64,000 bases of DNA from Muscardinus avellanarius (GCA_963383645.1 OY726574.1:58591851-58655850), one strand, 5' to 3'. Shown: positions 44,403-56,417, numbered from the stretch's first letter. Notes: generated from the letters alone by a model not told the origin. Made by a program: numbers and translations.

Positions 44403-46089
44403 GAGGAGTTAAACTTTCTAAGTCCAAATCCTTTGAATTAAAGCCACATGCAAACAGAATGACAATGTACTTACTGAGCTGTAAACGTTGACTCTCTATC
44501 CATACTAAATATAGAAAGAAGGATTTCAATTGGTGGGTAAATTTTTAGGGAGTGCTAGAATTGGGGAAATCAGCCTTTTGTAAATCATCATGGCATAGAC
44601 TGGGTGATGTCAGGACCACCAATGGATACTAAATCTAGGAAGACCAATGATGGGAAACAGAGTAGCTGTATGGTTTCAAATTGTCTTTCTGCCAAATACT
44701 TATTCCTTGTAAGAAAGGGGGAAAAATGTATGATTGTACAATGGAGAAATCGGGCCATACCTGGACCAAGTTATGGCTTCAGCAAGGGGTAAATGGATCT
44801 GATGGGCTTCATGAGCTATGGTGTACCCTGTCCTGACAAGAGTACATCTGGCCACGAGTACATCATCTCAGTCTAGTTATGGGGAATGTCATAAAAAGCC
44901 AAACGATGAATATTCTATTAATTAAAAGAAAAGGGTAAGAGGATATGTGTCAGAAATGTCGCTGTAGTGAAAGAAAGAAGAGGCTGTGGGAAGGTTTCTG
45001 ATCATAACAGCTGAAAAGAACACCTGATTCCAGACTGAATCCTGTAGGGAGAAAATAATGAGGCCACAAAAGACAGTAGTGGGAACTGGGTAGATCAAAA
45101 TATTATATCAGTGTAAACTTGTGACGTTGATAGCTGTACTGTGGTTATATAAATCAATGTTCCTAATCTTCCCTGTGTGTGTGATAGGTAGATAATCGCT
45201 AACTAGGCAGATAGAAACAGAAAGAAACTAAAGGAAGAAGAGCCAATGACAAACGACAGAACCAATGGGTGAGTGAAGAATAGGTTAATGCGAAAAATGG
45301 TATAAAAACATTGCTTAGGTAATTTTTTATTGTGGCGAACTTTTCACGTTTGAAATTATCTCTAAAAATATTTATTTTGAATTTTGAGGGTAACCGCAAA
45401 AATAAAATCTGAAATGTAATGTCCACTAATGATCATCAAGTAAGGTACATCTTGAGCTGGGTCACCAAGCAGACAAGGGAGAAAGAAGGTTGGGAAATTG
45501 TGACAAGAACCTGGACTGTTTGATATATGTGAGATAGAATACTGGCCCCTTACCCTGAGCTGCCTGTTCATCTGGTTCCATTTATATCAAGAGAAGAAAA
45601 GATGGAGGTTGCTGATGAATGAAGTTTAAGCAATGGTACCACAGGGAAGGAAGAGGCCTACATGTGTATATATCTATATTAACAAAATAATAAAATGACT
45701 ACTACTTTGCTATATCTCTGGAGTCTCCATTATCATGCTTTGCTGAACATGCAACAAAATAAGACTTACAACTTGTATAAGGAAAGTAAAATTTCTATCT
45801 GTTTTATGTCTTTAGATATAGTGTAATGGATGTGAGTGAAATGGGTTAGAGAATTCATTCTTGGTCATTGAAAAGTAATACAGTTTTTTAAAAATTCATT
45901 TCTGATAATCCTTATTCACCATATATTCATATTAACAATTAACTGTCTATCTCATGTGTTCACATTTCAGATTTTTCTCCATGTTTTTCAGTAAAACACA
46001 GGGAAATTTCAGTAGTATGGGGGAATAATACCAAACCAAATTGTGTATTCTTGGATAACTCATGGATTTTCTGGGGGGTTTTTGTTGTT
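44403..46089. other. Repeat-poor 1.7-kb segment
   Basis: No repeat or gene recognised. Short overlapping frames only. Confidence 0.45.
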
Positions 46090-46322
46090 GTTTGTTTTTT
46101 TGTTTTTCGTTTGTTTGTTTGTTTGTTTGTTTGTTTGTTTGTTTTGTGGTACTGGGGTTCCTGGAAGCCCTTCTACCTCCGGGATACACTCCCAGACCTA
46201 TTTTTTTATATTTTTTATTTGGAAACAGGGTCTCCTAAGCCAGCGTGGCTGGCTTCGAACCAACGCGATCCTCCTGTCTCTGCCTCCCAAGCGTAGGGAT
46301 TACAATTGTGCGATGCCCAGCT
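46090..46322 (-). repeat. B1-dID-like SINE, group A, with (GTTT)n tail
   Basis: (GTTT)n tail at 46108-46144, ggtactggggttcctggaagcc, through gccagcgtggctggcttcgaacc to gcgatgcccagc. The head lacks a few bases (accacc). Confidence 0.92.
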
Positions 46323-46361
46323 CAAGGATGTTTTGAAACATACTACTACTGCTATGATTTT

Positions 46362-46548
46362 TTTTTTTTTGGTGGTACTGGGGTTCCTGGAAACCCTTCT
46401 ACCTCCGGGATACACTCCTAGACCTATTTTATATTTTTATTTGGAAACAGGGTCTCTTAAGCCAGCATGGCTGGCCTCAAACCAGCGCGATCCTCCTGTC
46501 TCCGCCTCCCAAGCGTGGGGATTACAAGTGTGCGCCACCATGCCTGGC
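46362..46548 (-). repeat. B1-dID-like SINE, group A, full length
   Basis: T tail then ggtggtactggggttcctgg to caccatgcctggc. Perfect 15-base duplication TACTGCTATGATTTT at 46347-46361 and 46549-46563. Tandem with the preceding SINE, 40 bases away. Confidence 0.95.
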
Positions 46549-46563
46549 TACTGCTATGATTTT

Positions 46564-47785
46564 AATCCATTAGGAACATAGATTTTTGGATATGGTTTCA
46601 TTTTTTGTGTCTAGTAAAATATCTTTTATATAGTCTATTTTAGATAGAAAGTCTAATGAGGAGATTGATAACAATAGCCAATCTGTTTTCAAAAGCCAAT
46701 GATGGTTAACCTCTCAAGAAAAAGAGGAAAATCAGGCAATATTTAGTGTTTTTATAATGATAAGTTATCAACTATAGAGTTACTTGGCCTTTTTTAAAAA
46801 TCCTCTTGCTGCTTTCAACTGAGCATTGCACACTAAATATTTCATGTCTGCTTAATGTCTAGTGTTACAGTGGATTCCTATTTGAAGATGTGTGTCTCAG
46901 CAGCCATGCCTGCACATAGTTTTTACCATTTTCAGGTGTTTGCCCTCTCGGTCTCTGCCTCTCCCTAGCATTTTGCTGCCTGGCCTCATTGGCACAATGC
47001 ACCCAACAGTTTCATTCCTCTAGTTAATTTCTAAAGTGTTAGTATTTGTGATGCCACTAAACTTTTTATACTTTCTCTTTCCTAATAGAATTCTTTATTC
47101 TGGACTTTGAACTATGATCCATGTAGTTATAGATAACAATTCACACTAGGATGAAACCCTGAATTGCAGAATTTAATCCCTGGAAAGGAAAAAAGACATG
47201 TTATCTGCAATCTATGTTGTAAATAGCTTTCTTCCATAGAACATTCGGTGTGAATTAAAGATAAGACCTCCTGATAGCAGTAGGCCTGAAGCTCCAGAAT
47301 GAAACTTGGAGAACTTTCCTATCAGTAGAGAGTAAATTAGCCCCACTGTAATAAATTTTGGAGACTGCAAGGAAGGTATATGGTAATGCAAGCTGTTCAG
47401 GAATATAGTTACAACTTTGATGTCTACCAGCAGTTAATTTCGTATTTGTTGAGCAACTGAGAATTATGAAAAAGAGCTAAATACAGGAGTTCCATCTTGG
47501 ACTTTGGCTTCCATGGGGCTTTGGATGCGTTACATGTAGATAGAAGGAGATAGCACCCAAATCTCTCTATGCAATGTCAGATTTATTTAGCAGAGTTAAC
47601 AGAACAATAAAAGGCTACACTGTATAGTTAATACAGTATTCTCAGTATGGCTTTATCCTAGTAAAACAAATTTATGGAACATTCTCACTATAGGTAAGGG
47701 CCTGACAGAGCTAAAGAAATCATCAAACTCTTACTAGACAGTGAGGCTTTTATACCAGCTTATAATTCATCCTGGAAAACTATTT
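46564..47785. other. Repeat-poor 1.2-kb segment
   Basis: AT-rich unique-looking DNA. No gene or repeat recognised. Confidence 0.5.
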
Positions 47786-47993
47786 TTTTTTTTTGGTACT
47801 GGGGATAGAACTCAGTGATGATCAATGCTCTATCTCCAAGGTACACCTTTAGCCCTTTTTATTTGATTTGATTTTTATTTTGAAAAAAAAATTTCCAAGT
47901 TTCTTAGTGTCTCACTAAGTTTCTGAGGATGGCCTTAAATCTGCAATCCTCCTGTTTCAGCCTCTCAAGTACTGGGGTTGCAGGTGTGTTCCA
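47786..47993 (-). repeat. B1-dID-like SINE, group B, old
   Basis: T tail at 47786-47794, ggtactggggatagaactcag, ctcactaagtttctgaggatgg, ending ggttgcaggtgtgttcc. Confidence 0.82.
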
Positions 47994-48109
47994 AACATTC
48001 TTAATATATGCATTTCTTTATGAAGGTATGTTAATGTATATGAAGTTTTAATGGTTCTTAATTCTGTTAAATCATTAACAAAGTCATACCTTAATCTGAG
48101 AAGAGAATA

Positions 48110-48665
48110 TAGCGTCAGCTTTCGGGTTTCTCTGTCTTTAAGGAATGGATAAATAAATGGGTATATCAACACAATAGAATAGTATTAAGTGCTAAAAAGA
48201 AATGAGCTCTGTAACCACTAAAAGACATAAAGGATAGTCAAATTCAAGAAGCCAAGAAGCCAATATGTAAGGGACACACACTGTATAAGTCCAACTACAT
48301 GACATTGTAGAGAAGGCATAATTGAAACAGTAAGAGAAGATCAGCGGCTTCCAGGAGTTGGGGGGTGGGGAGGTGAACAGGCAAAGCCAAGCCGAGGGGA
48401 ATTGGAAGACAGTAACACTACCTGTGATACCTTAATGGTGTACAAATGTCATTATACACGTGTGCCAAACCACAGGATGGATGGATACCCTTGAGAATGA
48501 ACACCAATGCAAATTGTGAACTTAGGCAATAGTGATATGTCTATGCAGGACTATCAGTTTTGCAAGATGCTAATAATGAAGGCTTTTGCTGTGGCAGGGG
48601 AGGAGGCAAATGGAAAATGTCTGTGCTTTATTGCAGTTTTACTACAAACCTAAAACTGGCTTTCT
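48110..48665 (+). mobile_element. Old L1 LINE 3-prime end
   Basis: aatggataaataaatgggtat (ORF2 end region), ttccaggagttggggggtggggag, acactacctgtgatacc and the 3-prime UTR word ttgcagttttactacaaaccta follow old mammalian L1 3-prime UTR order. Dead. Confidence 0.75.
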
Positions 48666-49475
48666 AATACCCACCATCGGGGCACTCTACTGCATGGGAC
48701 AATATCAGTTATCTGAATTCTAGAAGGTTGTGGAATTTTCCAGAAAACAAATTGAGTATTTATTTCTAAAATTATCTTAAAATAGAATAACCAATATGGA
48801 AATGATAAAATTACAAAATTAATATCTCTTCAGTGAACATTTTGCAATAATTTCTTCTGAACAAAAATTTGCAAGCAGGAAGACATTAATGTTTGAGGCA
48901 CACTAAATGAAAACATATTAGGGGATGTAGATGGTAAATTTCTAGTTTTCACCACTATGTGGAAAACACTGTAGACTTCAGTGTCATCAAGGTTCAAATG
49001 CCCATTGGCAAGAGGATCTCTAAGTCCATAAGCTTAGAGTATAGTCAGCAAATATATTTTAAACATTCTCCAGATACTATACAACTCCAGCCGTGCTATA
49101 AGAGATGGTCTCATTCAACTAGGAAATCTACTTTTGAATTTCTACTCTGCCCTCATCACACCTAAACTGGTTTTTCCATCATTCTATTCTTCTCTCTTTC
49201 TCTGCATTTTTCTTCTAAGAGAGCTGTGCTGGAGGAGAAGTGGATTTGCTTGAGTATCCAGTTAAGTTGCTAATTTTAATAAAGTTTGTATTAATTGATT
49301 TTGTTACTATAATATATTCCGGAGATAATTAAATTAATAAAATAATAGGTTAATTTTGAATCGTAACTTCAGAGGTTTCAGTCTATGCTTTATTGGCCCT
49401 TTGCTTTGGGTCCTGTGGGAGGAAGCACATGATGGTAAAGAGGACTTGGAAAATGTCCCCCACCTCATGGCTGGG
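48666..49475. other. No recognised feature
   Basis: Unique-looking AT-rich DNA. Confidence 0.5.
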
Positions 49476-49662
49476 AGGTAAAAGAGGAAGAGGAAGAAAC
49501 TGGAGTCCCACAGTCTTCTTCAATGACCTAACTTCTTCCTGCTTGCTCCAGCTATCAGATGCTCCACCCCCTCCCAGCAGCACCAGGGGCTGGGACCAAG
49601 ATTTCAGCACATGGATCTTTGGGGAAGACTCATCCAAGCCACAACCATCCCGTTAATTATCC
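49476..49662 (-). mobile_element. MaLR-like LTR fragment
   Basis: In reverse complement: cttccccaaagatccatgtgc, gctgggagggggtggagc, gaagaagttaggtcattg, the 5-prime half of a MaLR-type LTR. The open frames across it on both strands are incidental. Confidence 0.5.
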
Positions 49663-49664
49663 CA

Positions 49665-49935
49665 TTGGTCATGTCTTCAGGATTGTATCCAAAACTCATT
49701 GGCATACACAGTCACCAAGAATATTTTTACTATGTTATCTTCTAGGAGTTTTATAGTTTTGAACTCTAAATATAATTTTTGATTCATTTGGAATAGCAGT
49801 TGTGAAGGATGAAAGTTTATATCTGGATTCATTTTGTTTTGTTTTGGTTTGGTTTGCATATGGATATCCAGTTATACCAGTATCATTTGTTGAAAGAACT
49901 ATTTTTGTCTATTGTATTGCCTTTCTTTCTTTTTA
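49665..49935 (-). mobile_element. Old L1 LINE fragment
   Basis: Reversed L1: tcttctaggagttttatagttt, gcatatggatatccagttatacc, catttgttgaaagaactattt, the order of an ancient L1 ORF2 C-terminal region. Confidence 0.75.
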
Positions 49936-50023
49936 TATTTACACCATATTCTTACTTATATACTTCTCTATCATCAACACATAGAAGGTACTCATATATT
50001 TTCTGAATAGAATTACAAGCAGC

Positions 50024-50076
50024 AGCTAGGTGTGGTGTATGCCTATAATATCAGAACATGGGAGGCTGAGAAGGAT

Positions 50077-50124
<48 letters not shown>
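50024..50124 (+). repeat. SINE head followed by (TG)n
   Basis: Only the first ~50 bases of the left half (gcagctaggtgtggtgtatgcc, gggaggctgagaagga) remain before a (TG)n run at 50077-50124. Confidence 0.8.
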
Positions 50125-50127
<3 letters not shown>

Positions 50128-50212
50128 ATGTATACATGAACAGGTGAATAAACTTAACCGAGAAGTATATTACCTCAGAATTGCATTTATTCACATCATG
50201 ACCATTTTTATG

Positions 50213-50405
50213 TGTACAGTATTAGGATCCAACTCAGAAGTACTAAATCCATGCCCCAGCCCTTTAAATTTTTTTTTGTTTTAAAACAAGGTCTCACTAG
50301 GTTGCTCAGAGTCTCCCTGAGCTACTCAGGTGGGCCCCTAGCCTGCAATCCTTCTGTCTCAGCCTCCCAAGTACTAGCCTTACAAGTTCGCCACCATTCT
50401 CGACC
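50213..50405 (-). repeat. B1-dID-like SINE, old
   Basis: acagtattaggatccaactcag, caaggtctcactaggttgctc, ending cgccaccattctcgacc. Confidence 0.8.
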
Positions 50406-50883
50406 ATATCATGAACGTCTTACTTCCCATGAAAGATAAATAAGAGGAAAATCTACCAGAACTTCTATTGTCATGTTTAATCTGATCTTTGTTACTTTTT
50501 GGAGAGTTGCCTCCTTTCTACTCTGATTCCCTTTAAGAAACTCTGGTGTCCAGAGCTACAGCATAGCAAAGTTAAGACAAGCATATTGAAATTGGAGCAC
50601 TTAGATTTCTAAGTAAAATGTCTTTGATGGACATGTTTTCATATTGCTCATACAAGTTCATGGATTTCTTCTGGGAAACATCTACTTTGGGAGAGTAAAG
50701 CTCTTGAACTGGAAGAATGCCTTGTTCACTGTTTCCAGGGCAACCCAGCTTTGTTTCTGGGATCCGGTCAGGCATTAGTGCTGAACACAGACAGGGGTAA
50801 TGGCAGGCTGCATTCCATCAAGATATTTTTCTTGATGGTCAGGAGAAATCTTTTCTAGGTACTACATGCTCACTTCTAAATAG
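50406..50883. other. No recognised feature
   Basis: Unique-looking DNA. Confidence 0.5.
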
Positions 50884-52462
50884 GCAATCAAATACCTGAT
50901 TTCAAATTATAGTACAGAATTATAGTAACAAAACCAGCATGATATTAACACAAAAATAGACCAAGAAAATAGAATAGAAATAGACATAGAAAAGCATACT
51001 TATAGACAATTGATTTTTGAGAAAAAAAAACATAAGCTGGAGAAAAGACAGTCTTTTCAACCAAAAAAATCAAGAAAAACTGAATCTCTATATGTTAGAA
51101 GAAAAAAACTAGACCCCTATCTCTCACCCTGCACAAAGCTCAACTCAAAATGAATCAAAGACCTAGAAATGAGACCAGAAAGTATGCAATTAATAGAAAA
51201 TATAGGACAAACTCTCCAACATATAGGCACTGGTAGGGACTTTCTCAATATGTTTTCAAAGCTTAGGATAAAACCAAGAATCAATAAATGGGACCAAAGG
51301 GTGAATTTGTTCAAACCAAACTCCATGCCAATCCTGAATGGCATGGGGCTGTGACCGTCTTCTGTATTTCTATCTTTTTAATAAACTCCTTTAAATCTTG
51401 AAAAAAATAAATGGGATTAAATGACTTCTGTGCAGCAAAGGGAACAATGAAGAGTCTTAAGAGAGAACCTATTGAATGGAAAAAAGTCTTTGCCAGCTAT
51501 TTCTCTGATAGAGGACTAATATCTAGAATCTATAAAGAACTAAAAAAATCTTAACACTAAAAAATATAAAATGGGCAATAGTACTAAATAGTTCACAAAG
51601 GAAAAAATATAATTGGCCAATAAATATATGAAAAGATATTCAACATCACTATCAAAAAATGTAAATAAAACTACACTGAAATTTTATTTAACTGCAATTT
51701 GAATGTCAATCATCAAGAATACAAACAAAAACAAATGTTGGAGAGGATCTGGGGAAATAGGAGCTCTTATAGGCTATTGATGGAATTATAAATTTGTACA
51801 ACCACTAAAGAGATCATTTTGGAGGTTCTCCAAAAGATTAAGAATGGGGTCACCATACGGCCAAGCTATACCAAGCTTTAATTCCTAAAGAATTAAAGTT
51901 AAAACACTATAGTGATACATGCACACTCATGTTTATAGTAGCATAATTTATAATATCCAAACTATGGCACTAACCCAGGTGTCAGTCAACAGGTGAATGA
52001 ATACAGAAAACATTGTATATACACATAATGCAATTTTACTCAGCCATAAAAAACAAAATTATGTAATTTGAACAAAAATAGATGGAATTGGAGAATATTA
52101 TGCTAAGTAAGATCAGTCAGTTTCTCTCCGAAAGTCAAGGGTGATTTATTTTCTCTCACATAGAAGCTAGAGAGAAAATAGAAAATAGTAGGGACTTTAA
52201 ATAATACAGAGAGATACCTGTGGGGTGGCTTGAAGGGAGTTAATGGAGGGAGACGAGGAAACAGAAAGGATTGGAGAAGGACACTGTTCAAATAAGACCA
52301 TGCAATACATGAAGTTACTATTGCCCATCTCACAAGTTCAGGTGGGGAGGGAGAAGGGAAGCTGGTGGGATGTGGAAGGAAAAGGACTAAGCGCCATGCA
52401 CATGTATGTTTTTATCACGATGAACCTCATTAAGATATAGAATTGCAATGAATTAACAAAAA
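50884..52462 (+). mobile_element. L1 LINE, 3-prime 1.5 kb, interrupted by a retrocopy
   Basis: Ordered ORF2 C-terminal DNA: caaattatagtacagaatta, gacaattgatttttgagaaa, tctctcaccctgcacaaagct, acttctgtgcagcaaaggg, gatagaggactaatatctag, aatgggcaatagtactaaat, gaggatctggggaaatagg and ctcagccataaaaaacaaaa. A UTR (gtggggtggcttgaaggg) and an end near gaattgcaatgaattaac follow. Frame breaks show it is inactive. 51283-51416 holds an insertion, and the tail hosts the next SINE. Confidence 0.88.
51294..51405 (+). pseudogene. 5-prime-truncated retrocopy of an unidentified mRNA 3-prime end
   Basis: A 112-base segment unlike L1 sits inside L1 ORF2. It ends with an AATAAA signal (tttttaataaactcctttaaa) about 20 bases before an A run, as a processed mRNA does. 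AATAAATGGGA occurs on both sides (51283-51293 and 51406-51416), and L1 resumes directly after it with ttaaatgacttctgtg. Frame 1 from the left would end at tga about 57 bases in, after atggcatggggctg, but no parent gene was recognised. Confidence 0.7.
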
Positions 52463-52463
52463 A

Positions 52464-52654
52464 AATTTTTTTTTGTGGTACTGGGGTTCCTGGAAGCCCT
52501 TCTACCTCCGGGCTACACTCCCAGACCTATTTTTACATTTTTATTTGGAAACAGGGTCTCCTAAGCCAGAGCGCAGCTGGCTTCGAACCTGCGCGATCCT
52601 CCTGTCTCTGCCTCCCAAGCGCGGGGATTACAAGCGTGCGCCACCATGCCCGGC
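52464..52654 (-). repeat. B1-dID-like SINE, group A, full length
   Basis: T tail, tgtggtactggggttcctgg to caccatgcccggc. Duplication TTAACAAAA at 52453-52461 and 52655-52663. Inserted at the A-rich end of the preceding L1. Confidence 0.95.
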
Positions 52655-52663
52655 TTAACAAAA

Positions 52664-53227
52664 TATTTTAAAAAAATAAATAGGCAACTGAGGAAGGCAA
52701 TCCTGTGGCCTCGCGGTGCCAGGCTGAGGTCCTTGGCAGACTAGACTGTTCCTCATCCCGGGCTTTACTTTCTCTCTCGTTTTGTTTTGGTGCTGGCTTT
52801 GTGGGGATAGCACTTTAGTCTAGATAAACAGAAATAACAAAGAAAGGAGTTGTTTACATTGATATCAGAAAAACATACATCTCCAAGGCCCAGCAAATTC
52901 AAAGCTCGGGAGAGACAAGCGCTTGGAGGAGCTTGTGGCAGAGGACACTGTGAGTCTCAGAGGAACTGACCCGGAGCTACAGAAACATAGAAGAGAGCAG
53001 GCTTGGGATAGTGGGCTTGGAATGGAGGAGGAAAAGGATTTGGGGGCTGGGAAAAGGCAAAACTCAAAGAGAAACACATGAGAATTCATTTCTGTTGGAG
53101 AGTAACCAACATAAACACTAGTTATAAAAATGGAATACCACAATTGCTGAAATTCTGGGCGATACTCATGCTTCGGTGTGGAGGTGTTAGGTGCACGGGG
53201 TCTGAGGTGAAGTAGTGAGACTTGATT
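52664..53227. other. No recognised feature
   Basis: Unique-looking. A 92-codon minus-strand frame (52865-53143) is serine-rich and shows no domain. Confidence 0.45.
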
Positions 53228-53242
53228 AAAAATTTCCCGAGA

Positions 53243-53414
53243 TCTTGATTAATGAGGGTCTACACCTGAACATGTGTAAAATTATGAATAAGACATGGTT
53301 AACCTGGACAACCATTGGTGGGGGGGGAGAAAACGAGGGCGGGGGGGAGAGGGCACCAAATATAGTGTAAATGTATACTACTTATGTTCAATAAAAAAAT
53401 TGTTAAAAAAAAGT
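53243..53414 (+). mobile_element. Young L1 3-prime UTR (tail type 1)
   Basis: tcttgattaatgagggtctac through the G-rich block 53318-53353 to ttcaataaaaaaattg and an A run. Near-identical to 18233-18410. Directly continued by a second L1 tail. Confidence 0.85.
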
Positions 53415-53577
53415 TAATCACCAATCAAACATGGGATTGATGGAGGGGGAGGGTATGGGATGGGGATTGGATAAGGGCTAATTGGATGATGTGTGCTTGT
53501 ATATCCTCACAAGTCTTATATTCCATTGTGATATATGACTACAATGCACCAATAAAAATATATATTTAAAAAAAATT
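53415..53577 (+). mobile_element. Young L1 3-prime UTR (tail type 2), joined to type 1
   Basis: gttaatcaccaatcaaacatg, ggagggggagggtatgggatg, ttggatgatgtgtgcttgta, actacaatgcaccaataaaa plus an A run. Together with the preceding tail it is bracketed by one duplication: aaaaatttcccgaga at 53228-53242, and aatttttcccgaga ending at 53587. Confidence 0.85.
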
Positions 53578-53587
53578 TTTCCCGAGA

Positions 53588-54324
53588 AGGAGGTGTGATT
53601 CAGGTAAAGCACAGGAGCTGGAGGGGCTCCCTGGACAAATTTCTAAAGCTTCTTACAAGACATGTATGCTGTAGGTGCTAGTCTCCAAAAGAGGAGACAA
53701 TCTGGAAGATGGGTAATCAACTCACCCCCCCCTCCGCCAGGGTCCCCGACAGAATGTAAAACTATTAATGGTGCTATTTACATGTTCATGGACTGCTCCT
53801 CTTGAGCTGGGTGTTAGGTTCAAAAGCCGAGTTTGGACTACTGACGATAGTTATTTGGTACCATCAAGTCTTTTTATTGTCCTGCAGATTACATATATAT
53901 TCTGGTTGTTCCTTAATTATCCATTCCATTGTGGATGTAGAACGTAAACTACATCGTCTTCTGGGAAGGAAAGACTCTCGTGTGGTAGAAGGAAATTTAT
54001 GCAGAGTGATAAACTGCTCCATTTCTGTGACTTGATACTTTGGGGGATTTTTGCACATGGAATTAGTGCTATAACTTTAATTGCTTTTCTGGAACACTAG
54101 GAAGATGGGAAAATTGAAAAGTGCCGAGGTTAGAGTGAAGCATTCCTCCTTTCTGCACTGGTTAAAGAGACTATTTGAACTGTGTTCCAGCTGGAGAAAG
54201 CCCCAGTTGAAACAGATATAAATATCAGTATGAAGACATTTTTACCTATTTGGGTTTTTTTTTATCTTGAATATTAGTGGAGGCTCTTAAGAATTGACTC
54301 ATTGGACTGTGGAAGCTGTACCTG
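53588..54324. other. No recognised feature
   Basis: Overlapping short frames at 53802-54058 on both strands without recognisable domains. Confidence 0.45.
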
Positions 54325-54690
54325 TCCAAAATATGAAAAGGTCTGCCTGAACACCTGTGCACCCCTGAAATTCAGACATCGAAACCTAATTCTACTACAA
54401 TAGTGTTAGAAAGCGGAGTCTTTTGGAGGCTTTAGGTCATGAAAGCTCCGTCCTCATGAAGGGGATCCAAGCCCTTGTAACAGAGACCACAGAGTGTTGG
54501 CTAGCCCATCCTACCTGGTGGGCACACAGCAGGACATTGCCTTCAGTAAGCCAGACAACAAGTGTTCACTTTTTCCTGAATCTGCTGCTCCCTTGATCTT
54601 AGCTTCCGAACTGATGTTGTTTATCTACTGTCTAGTTGTGGTATTTTATGGTAGCAATTAAAATGGACTAAAACAATGGGAAAGAAATCA
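54325..54690 (+). mobile_element. MaLR/MLT1-like LTR
   Basis: cctgaaattcagacatcgaaacc, ggagtcttttggaggctttaggtc, atgaaagctccgtcctcatg, cttgatcttagcttccgaactg and ggtagcaattaaaatggac keep nearly full LTR order, including the typical end. Confidence 0.7.
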
Positions 54691-54904
54691 AGACTGTAGA
54701 TTGGAGAAAATATTTCAGTTCAAGTTCAAAGGCAATAAGGCAATAGCCCAGGAAGAGCTAATGTTGCCAGCAAAATCCAAAGACCATCTGCTGGCAAATT
54801 CCCTCTTGCTTGGGATCAGCCTTGATTTTTTTCCAGACCTTCAACCAATTGGATGTCCCACCAGCACATAGAGAGCAGCCTGCTCTACTCAAAGTCTACT
54901 AGCT

Positions 54905-55160
54905 TAATCTGGGCATGGGGGTCCAAGCCTATAATCCCAGTAGGTGGGAAGTTAAGGCAGGAGGGTTTCATGTTCAAGGCCAGCCTCAGCAATTTAGCAG
55001 AGTCCCTCTGCAACTTAGTGAAACCAACCTTATTTGAAATAAAAAAATAAAATAGAGTTGGGAGTGTGGCTTGGAAGTAGAATGCCCCAGGATTCAATTG
55101 CTAGTATAAAAAAGAAGTAAAAAAGGAAAGAAAAGAAAAGAAAGGAAGGAAGAAAGAAAT
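54905..55160 (+). repeat. B1-dID-like SINE, group B
   Basis: atctgggcatgggggtccaagcc, cagcctcagcaatttagcag, right half gttgggagtgtggcttggaag, tail of (GAAA)/(GGAA) units to about 55160. Confidence 0.83.
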
Positions 55161-56416
55161 ACACTGGTTTAACTGTTAGTTGTATCCAAAAACAACTTCA
55201 GGGAAACATTCATAATAATACATGATAAAATATGTGGACATTTTGGCCCCAATCAAATATACACATGATCTTAACCATCACGTATGTGAGCAGAGAAATG
55301 AACCTCATTCATTTGGACCTTTGAATGAGTTGAGGAGGTAGAAAAATTGATTCAAGGCAAGGCGGGGTTTTCATGTCTTAGAAATTTAAAGGAAACTTGA
55401 GAAGTTAAAGGAAACTTGCTTCCTCTGAGAGTAAGCACAACTATCTAACTGTCAATGGTCAATGTGAGCGGCTTCTTAGGCCAACGTCACAGAGACACAG
55501 TTTACATCACAGCAGAGGAGAAACAGCCCCAGCGAGATCCCTTTGGATGTTTTCTGAGACACAGCTGTGATGCTTTCTTGAGAAGAACAGCAAGAACTAT
55601 AACCCTGAGCAGCACCACAGGCTCAGACCAGAAGAACATTAGAATAACAGAAAACACAAAAGAAAAAAAGAACAAAAGCACTGGAGGAGGCTCTGGTAGC
55701 CTCTCACCTGCAACCCTGCCAGGATGTCTGAGCTGGGCGGGCACTGTGCTGGGTCACAGTGCTATGCGGGACTAGTGGGAGAAGGGAGGAGATCTTGACT
55801 CCCATTCTTCCTCTGGCTGAAGTTGGAGTGCTGGTACATGGCTGACTTTCAAATTTCATGAAGCTTGTGCAATGTGACAGTCTCCCTCCTTCCATCTCAC
55901 GAAAGTGGGGAGTAGAGTGAAATCCGGGGAAGGGGAGAAGGATGCTTGTTAGACTCCAGCTTCTTCTCCAGAGTCTGAAAGGCTGGAGCAGTCTAGCCTT
56001 CTATACATGGTCAAAACTGGCCCAGAAGTCCTCCCTGTCCCGATGAGGCTTCACACTCAAGAGATATTGGGACTGATGTAAAATGAAGCAGAATCAACAA
56101 AATAGAAAGGAAAGGATTGTCCATGCAAAATGAGGGAGATGAGCCAACCTAGGAAATATCCGAAAGCAAACTGCCATAAATCCACAAAACAATAAAGGAG
56201 AACATTCTGTGTAGTTGCAAAAGTTATCTGAGTATAACCTTTTAAATATTTAGGGAAAGTTAAATGTACATGAAAATATGTTCAATCATACCTGAAGTTT
56301 CTCTACTATCAAAGAAAGGAAGAAAACAAATAATATAGCTCTTAAAAACTGAGAAATAAGTAAAGAATCAAAAGTATAAGCACTATTTCAAAATAGCTAA
56401 ATTAAAAGAAAAGCTA
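55161..56416. other. Unannotated, moderately GC-rich centre
   Basis: 55440-56060 is GC-richer with opposing open frames (106 codons plus, 80 minus). The A-rich run after agaacattagaataacag and the CT-rich parts could be decayed L1 5-prime or ERV internal DNA, but I could not assign it. Confidence 0.35.
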
Positions 56417-56417
56417 T

